NCBI GenBank assembly: GCA_900239685.1
Contig: OENT01000026.1
Location: 186,001 to 250,000 of the forward strand
DNA length: 64,000 bases
From: Rotaria macrura
Taxonomy: Eukaryota > Rotifera > Eurotatoria > Philodinida > Philodinidae
Direction: 5' to 3'
Position numbers and translations under genes: made by a program
Part shown: positions 58,655 to 64,000 of the stretch, piece by piece
Numbering within the stretch: the first letter of the stretch is position 1
How the letters are laid out: each line of letters opens with the position of its first letter
The notes under the pieces: model-generated
What the model saw: the letters and a program-made list of their open reading frames with translations, nothing else
The model's database searches: none
What the model was told of the DNA's origin: nothing

Positions 58655-61600
58655 ATGAATATAGATCATCAAGCTGCAATCGATGGGTTCATTGAACGTC
58701 AACGGAACCATATTCAGCAATTAATTCATAATCTTACCGTATATTATAATCATACTCGTTCATATTTCTCATTTCTTTCCGAGAGAGAAAATCAACGTTA
58801 TCTATTTCTAAGTATTCTTACAACTCTTATTCTATTAACGATAATTTTCTTGATCATTTTTGAATATCGTCGTTTATTAAAGTATATACAAACATTTCTT
58901 CAAAGAGTTTATTCTTATCAACAATATATATCTATAAGAATAAGAAGTCAATTTTCAAATAAAACAACTCCATCAATTTTAAATCTATTATTAAACTCCA
59001 AAAGTCATATACGAGAAAAATTTTCCAATGAATTTGTACAATCACTAAATCATGAACTTTCAAAACATAAGGTAAAATTTATTCTAAGATACATAATAGG
59101 AGAGAAGATGCTCTTTATCATGCCTTTCTACTTAATTCAATTTTTTATGTCCTTCAAGTAGATTCCGCCTGTGTGGTTCACCATAAGCACAGAATAATTA
59201 AGTCGAATACAATAGTTGACTTTCTCCCTTGAGAACTTAGCTTATCTGAATAAACAGGTTACACATTAATTGGAAAAAATGCACTTTTTTGTTTTGGCAA
59301 ACATTCTCAGTTTTGTGACATTATGACTTTCTCTTTAATACGCTTACGATTCATTTCAGTGATTAATTCATTCAAAACAATTATCTTTACGATACTAATT
59401 AGTAAATATAACGACTTGTACAGGTGTCATAGTAAACAGTCAAAGTATAGTTAAGACAAAAAACAAATGCTTCTTTGACAAGTACTCCATAAACTGTTGA
59501 GGCATAAGTAGGAGTTCTTTCTGTCGAAGGAGAAACCTCGGTTCGTTCGGTAAATCTTCATGTTCCGTGTAAAACGGCCTAGTGAATCTTCGCGAGAAAA
59601 TGAAGTCTAAGCAATTATATTTGATGAAATGATGGAGATATCCAGTAAAAGTTGAGTACACCATTTATTCGGCTGTAACCATTACCGATGTTTTCATTTG
59701 ATCATCCAATACGATCTTTGTTTTTTCATGTGTACGCCATACTGATGTGTGTCCTTAAGCAAATTAATAGACAAAGCCAATCGGAAGAAAAATGTTTTTA
59801 TTATTGTTAGGAACAGCTCAGTGTGGAAACATTGCAGTTTGTTAATGCAAAAATTCGTGATGTTTCCCAAACTAATAATACCAACAATAGTGCAACACCT
59901 GCTGACAAGATTGTAAGTATTATTTTTTTTGTATTCAAATGATTCGTTTGTGTATTGAAGTAAATGATATATTTTATTTTTCAAGGTCATCTATGCCGTA
60001 CTTGATATAGATCATTTAATTCTGAATATCGTCAATGTATTTAAAGAACAACATTTTTCTCTTGAAACAACAAGATTATCTGGTCAATTGCATACTTTAC
60101 TAGTTATTAATTCAAATCACTATTCAATTGAAGCTAGTCTTCAACAACTTCAAATTGATCCAGTTAATATTATCGACCCAAAAAATGTAAGAATATGATT
60201 TGTAGGATTTTTTTGCGTGCTTTTCGAATGCAACTTCATATTTTCGTGTCTTCTTCTTTAGACATTATCGCCCAATGAAAAACAATCTATTGTTAAACTA
60301 TTGGAAGAAACTATTAGTCGAACAACTGTTCGATGTTCTTTTCGTCTATCAGATAATCAAGAGGATACAAACTATAATACTCTCTACAATTCTTCATTTG
60401 AATTTTATCCAGATTTAGCTAAACCGGTAAGAGAGACGTTTCTTTATGAACGATGAAGAAAAGATTGGAAAAGAATAATTCTCATCGTGTTCTATGAATT
60501 ACTGTAGATGTATTTAAATCTTCGCACGCACGAATGTTTATTTCGCCTGAATAAATCAGTAATTATATGTATTTTATTCATTCAAGAGAAAATATGTGCT
60601 AGTAGATGCATCGTTTTACACATATTTACTAGAAAGCCATTCAAAAAATCATTCCGAGAAATTCATAAACAATCATTTCTATCGAATCAATTTTCTGGCT
60701 GATAGAATGCTGAATATGCTGATATCTAAGTCAACCCTTGTGACCAGAGTGGAATCAAATAGTGTATGTAGAGAAGTTCCAACTGTTGAGCGTAGCAACA
60801 CAATTTCAAACTAGTCGGCACTCCAGATCTACGTCTTTTATGAGTTTTGTGTAAGATATTCAACTATAGATTATTCTATAAGACAGTAGCGTAAACAGAA
60901 AAACAATAGGATAAATGAGAGAATGATTAATTCACCATTTTTGGAGTTGAGCTACATTTGCTATTCGAGGTGTAAATCAACAGATTTATCAGCAATGGCT
61001 GATTGACACGAGCAAGTAATCAGAGACAAGAGTAAGTTCAAACATTTGACTTAGACATTTAGAATTTTTCAATGCAAATATGCCTCTTGGGAACCTCAGT
61101 GCTTTGAAATATCCAGCTAATATTATAAATATTGACACAGCTGTGCTTGCAACGTAGTAATAACTAAGTCAATCGGTTCACATATCTGTCCATAATCGAG
61201 AATATATTAATAATGAGGATTGTAGAAATTTTTATATCATTGACATTGAAGCCCAATTATAATTCTTAGGAATTCTAAGTTATGCTACTAATAAAGAAAA
61301 CAACCGTTTGATAATTAAACGTAATAACACAATCATGGATGTAGTAGTTACTTTTGTTTTATTTAGTATTCATCTAATAATCAACAATCACTAGCGTCTA
61401 ATCAAATAGTGAGATCTCGTTCTCGTGAACCGTTACCAACGAGATATCAGCAACCAGAATCTCCGCCGACCTTGCTAGTTAATGATGTTGATCCATATAT
61501 ATATACAAAAGAATCGACATCGACATCGAGAAGAGAACCAAAACGATTACTTGTTCGTGTGGTTAAAGCTGTCAAGCTACATGGTAATTCTTTACATTTT

Positions 61601-64000
61601 GCTTGCTTATTTTTATTTTAAAATTCTTCATTGCAAAACAGATGTTGAACAACCATTTTGTATTCTCGAATTAAATCATCCTAAACAGATTAAACAAACT
61701 GATATTGCTAAAAATGGTCTTAATCCGTAGGTTAACTATTTTCTTTTATACAAATACAAATACATATTATGCTTCGCACAGCTTTTGGGATGAACGTTTC
61801 ATTTTCGAATGCGATGATCAAAGTAATCAAATAAATTTAAAAATAATCAATCGTAAAAGTTCTAATAAAAGAACTGCTAGCAATTATGGTTCGTTGGTTC
61901 ATTTCTTTTTTCTTGTTTTTAATCGAAGTATGGCGATCACATTTGTTTAGTCGATACTCTCTATGCTGAGATATCAATACCATTTTCTTATCTAACAAGT
62001 ACAGTCTATAAGCAAGACATACAAATAAGTCCGGATTATCCTGAATCAATCATTCGTCTTGAGGTAAATATAAAAAATGAAGATATTGTCCTTTCGTCTT
62101 ACATCATAAAAGTCAGAATGAGAAAAAATACTGTAAGATTACTTTCAGGCAGAAATTTATACATATAGTTGCCCGCTAGTAGGCTGCACCAAACAATTAC
62201 TCAATAAAAATAATTAAAAATATGAGTTATACTGATACATGGCTTTGGTCCTATTCATTCATTTTAGACTAGGTAATCTATTTTCACATTTGACTCTCCA
62301 ATACTCATATAATTGAATACGTGTTCTTTTGACAATGTCAACATTTCCCTATTATTTCTCTTTCTTATTCTCTTATCTCACCCACTACATTTATTTTCAT
62401 TCTTATATGTATGAAGTTGGATATTGTTCGTAGTCGAAGTCAGACGATGTGGAATAGAATATTTTTGTACTTGTATACAAGCTGAGAAGTTCGTTCGAAA
62501 TATGAACATTCTACAACTATTCATCGACAAAATCATTCACCTTTACAAGCAATTAGAATGAATTCTTGTTCGAACTTATATGAATGATCACCGAAGATGC
62601 TTGAATCATCATGCATACATACTGAAACAGAACCAACGAACGGCCTGGATCGTTCTATTCGTATACCATTAGAGTGATTTGTACGTCGAAAGCAAATCAA
62701 AGAAAAACAACTGATACGAATCGCATAGCACCAATCGAATGCAACATTTTTCAAGCTGAAAGCATTATAAAGGTTTAAAATTCAAGGATCAAAAGACTTT
62801 ACAAGTGATGATTTAAAATCTGTAAAAACGTTTCGAATGTCATCATATGAACCAATTGTGTCAAATAATTCTAAATACTTTGATCATATAGATTTTCCAT
62901 CTCATGCAAAAACTCCTTCGTCAGAAAAATGTTCCAAATATTGCAAAATTGAAACTAATTAGTACGTTTGGGTCATCACAATTAAAACATTTCAAATAAC
63001 AAGATATTTTACAGCAATAGAAAGATTATTTTAAATCACAAGGATTCGTAAGAAAATGTTTGTTTTGATGACAACTGAATGTGTCTTCTTCCATGGAGCA
63101 TTTTTTTAAATATAGTGTATTTTATTTTTGCGCATATAAAAGTTTTATGCAGCATAAGTTTACCATTGATAACTTGCCACAGATTCAATAAAAATATCTT
63201 TCCTTCTAGTTTTCAACTTTATCTGAAGAGGAAGCATTAACTGGTAAGATTAATAAACCTTTAGCATAAGCTATTGTTTGTGTTTGCATGCTGTAACGCT
63301 CATTTCGATTTACTAAACCAGACCACGTTTGGATTTTTTTAATTTTCTTTAACCTAACCATAGCTAACAACGGATACGATGTCGAAAGTATAGCTGACAG
63401 TCAAAGTTGGACATATATTGACCGAGGTAGAATATTTGCTTACATGCTTTGATTTATTATTTTGCGGCAATGAAAAAATAACAGATTAAATAAAATTTTG
63501 CTTTTTCATCCACATAGAAATCAATAAAATCGAGCTAGATTATCAACAGCAATATCGAAAATCGCCATCCAATGATTTATTATCATCATCTTATGACACG
63601 AATCCATTAGCAAAACACTATGGCGGCTTATCATCTAGTTTGTATGATGAAGTAAGTGAAATAGGCAAATAAAGAGTAGTATTCTTACATGAAATCTGTA
63701 AATATCTCAAACATACTTATTCATGAATCATTCAAAGTTTTATCGTATCCAATAAGTACTTAGGAGTCTATCAGCCTATCTATAACTAATATTGACAGCA
63801 GAATAAGAACCGAAGGATGTCATTTCCCCAGGTCAACCAAATTAGACATTAAGTCTTACAGAATCAGATGAAATTGTACAAAAGTCGTCTTCTCAAAAAT
63901 CTTACATGAATTCGTAGTGTAAGATCTTACTGTCACATCAAATTTTCTATAATTTTATGGTTCCATCTGACAGAACAATAAAATCTACCAAGACTCGTAG
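58655..64000 (+). CDS. Membrane-anchored C2-domain protein (C2CD2/TMEM24-like), partial
   Basis: Confident exons are 58655-59071, 59811-59912, 59986-60186, 60262-60426, 61367-61583, 61642-61726, 61782-61888 and 61951-62063, in frame for 469 residues. Residues about 50-70 are a membrane span. Residues about 140-295 are a beta-rich region that may be an SMP-like lipid-binding domain. Residues about 355-460 form a C2 domain with LLVRVVKAVKL and NPFWDERFIFE. The order span, middle domain, C2 matches C2CD2/TMEM24, ER-anchored lipid transporters at plasma-membrane contacts; this is inference from layout. Further coding pieces follow: 62779-62961 (joining unclear), 63211-63244, 63362-63426 and 63519-63651, with consistent phases among the last three. 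The gene runs off the window. Confidence 0.6.
60427..61366 (+). other. Long intron 4 of the C2-domain gene
   Basis: 940 bases from GTAAGAG to TTTATTTAG. Short frames inside (60508-60814) have no features. No insertion with recognisable ends was found. Confidence 0.45.
63827..64000. mobile_element. Left end of a CCCAGG-type element, cut by window edge
   Basis: CCCAGGTCAACCAAATTAG matches the shared terminus of the left-hand elements. It is followed by repeated AAGTCTTAC, GTAAGATCTTAC and TCTTACATG words, yet another self-complementary vocabulary. The right end lies outside the window. It probably sits in an intron of the C2-domain gene. Confidence 0.45.

Overview
The window reads as nuclear DNA of an AT-rich invertebrate animal. 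Spliceosomal introns are mostly 49-75 nt with GT/AG ends, and the recognisable genes are ordinary metazoan housekeeping genes (ARL1, methionine adenosyltransferase, mitochondrial 3-ketoacyl-CoA thiolase, METTL16). Nearly every start codon sits a short way downstream of a pyrimidine-rich AG acceptor with no visible upstream exon. That would fit spliced-leader trans-splicing. Together with the tiny introns it suggests a bdelloid rotifer such as Rotaria or Adineta, but this is inference and not proven by the window.

Layout. From 1 to about 21 kb the DNA is a graveyard of nested non-autonomous mobile elements with only one convincing gene, a small secreted or membrane-anchored mucin-like protein at 9.5-10.1 kb. 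Many elements are saturated with one short self-complementary word each: ATCCGAT/GGATCC, CGTAAACGG, TTCCGGAA, GAATTC, ACTCGAGT, GGTAACC, and GGAAACC with its complement GGTTTCC. At least five share the termini CCCAGG...CCTGGG, and four of these five carry matching 2-bp target duplications. Other elements show an 8-bp hAT-type duplication (4927-6772, 8214-8415), a 9-bp Mutator-like duplication (12712-13810), or TA duplications around long perfect hairpins (3186-3551, 10827-11317, 16075-16477). One assembly gap (16480-16727) lies directly beside such a hairpin.

From 21.5 to 23.1 kb a four-exon minus-strand gene encodes an unrecognised signal-anchored protein. From 23 to 28.6 kb there are more repeats. 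ARL1 lies at 28.6-29.2 kb, followed by an 11-kb stretch with no convincing gene. The right-hand third is gene-rich and all on the plus strand: MAT (40.8-42.4 kb), a small PH-like protein (45.6 kb), ACAA2 (46.6-47.9 kb), METTL16 (48.1-52.1 kb), an unrecognised multi-membrane-span protein (53.4-58.1 kb), and a membrane-anchored C2-domain protein resembling C2CD2/TMEM24 (58.7 kb to beyond the window edge). The last two might be one gene, because a strong phase-0 donor and acceptor join them in frame.

Functional links are loose. MAT makes S-adenosylmethionine; METTL16 uses it as methyl donor and, in vertebrates, regulates MAT2A mRNA. ACAA2 is mitochondrial beta-oxidation, ARL1 is Golgi traffic, and the C2 protein is a possible membrane-contact lipid carrier. 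Nothing indicates an operon except the very tight ACAA2-METTL16 spacing.
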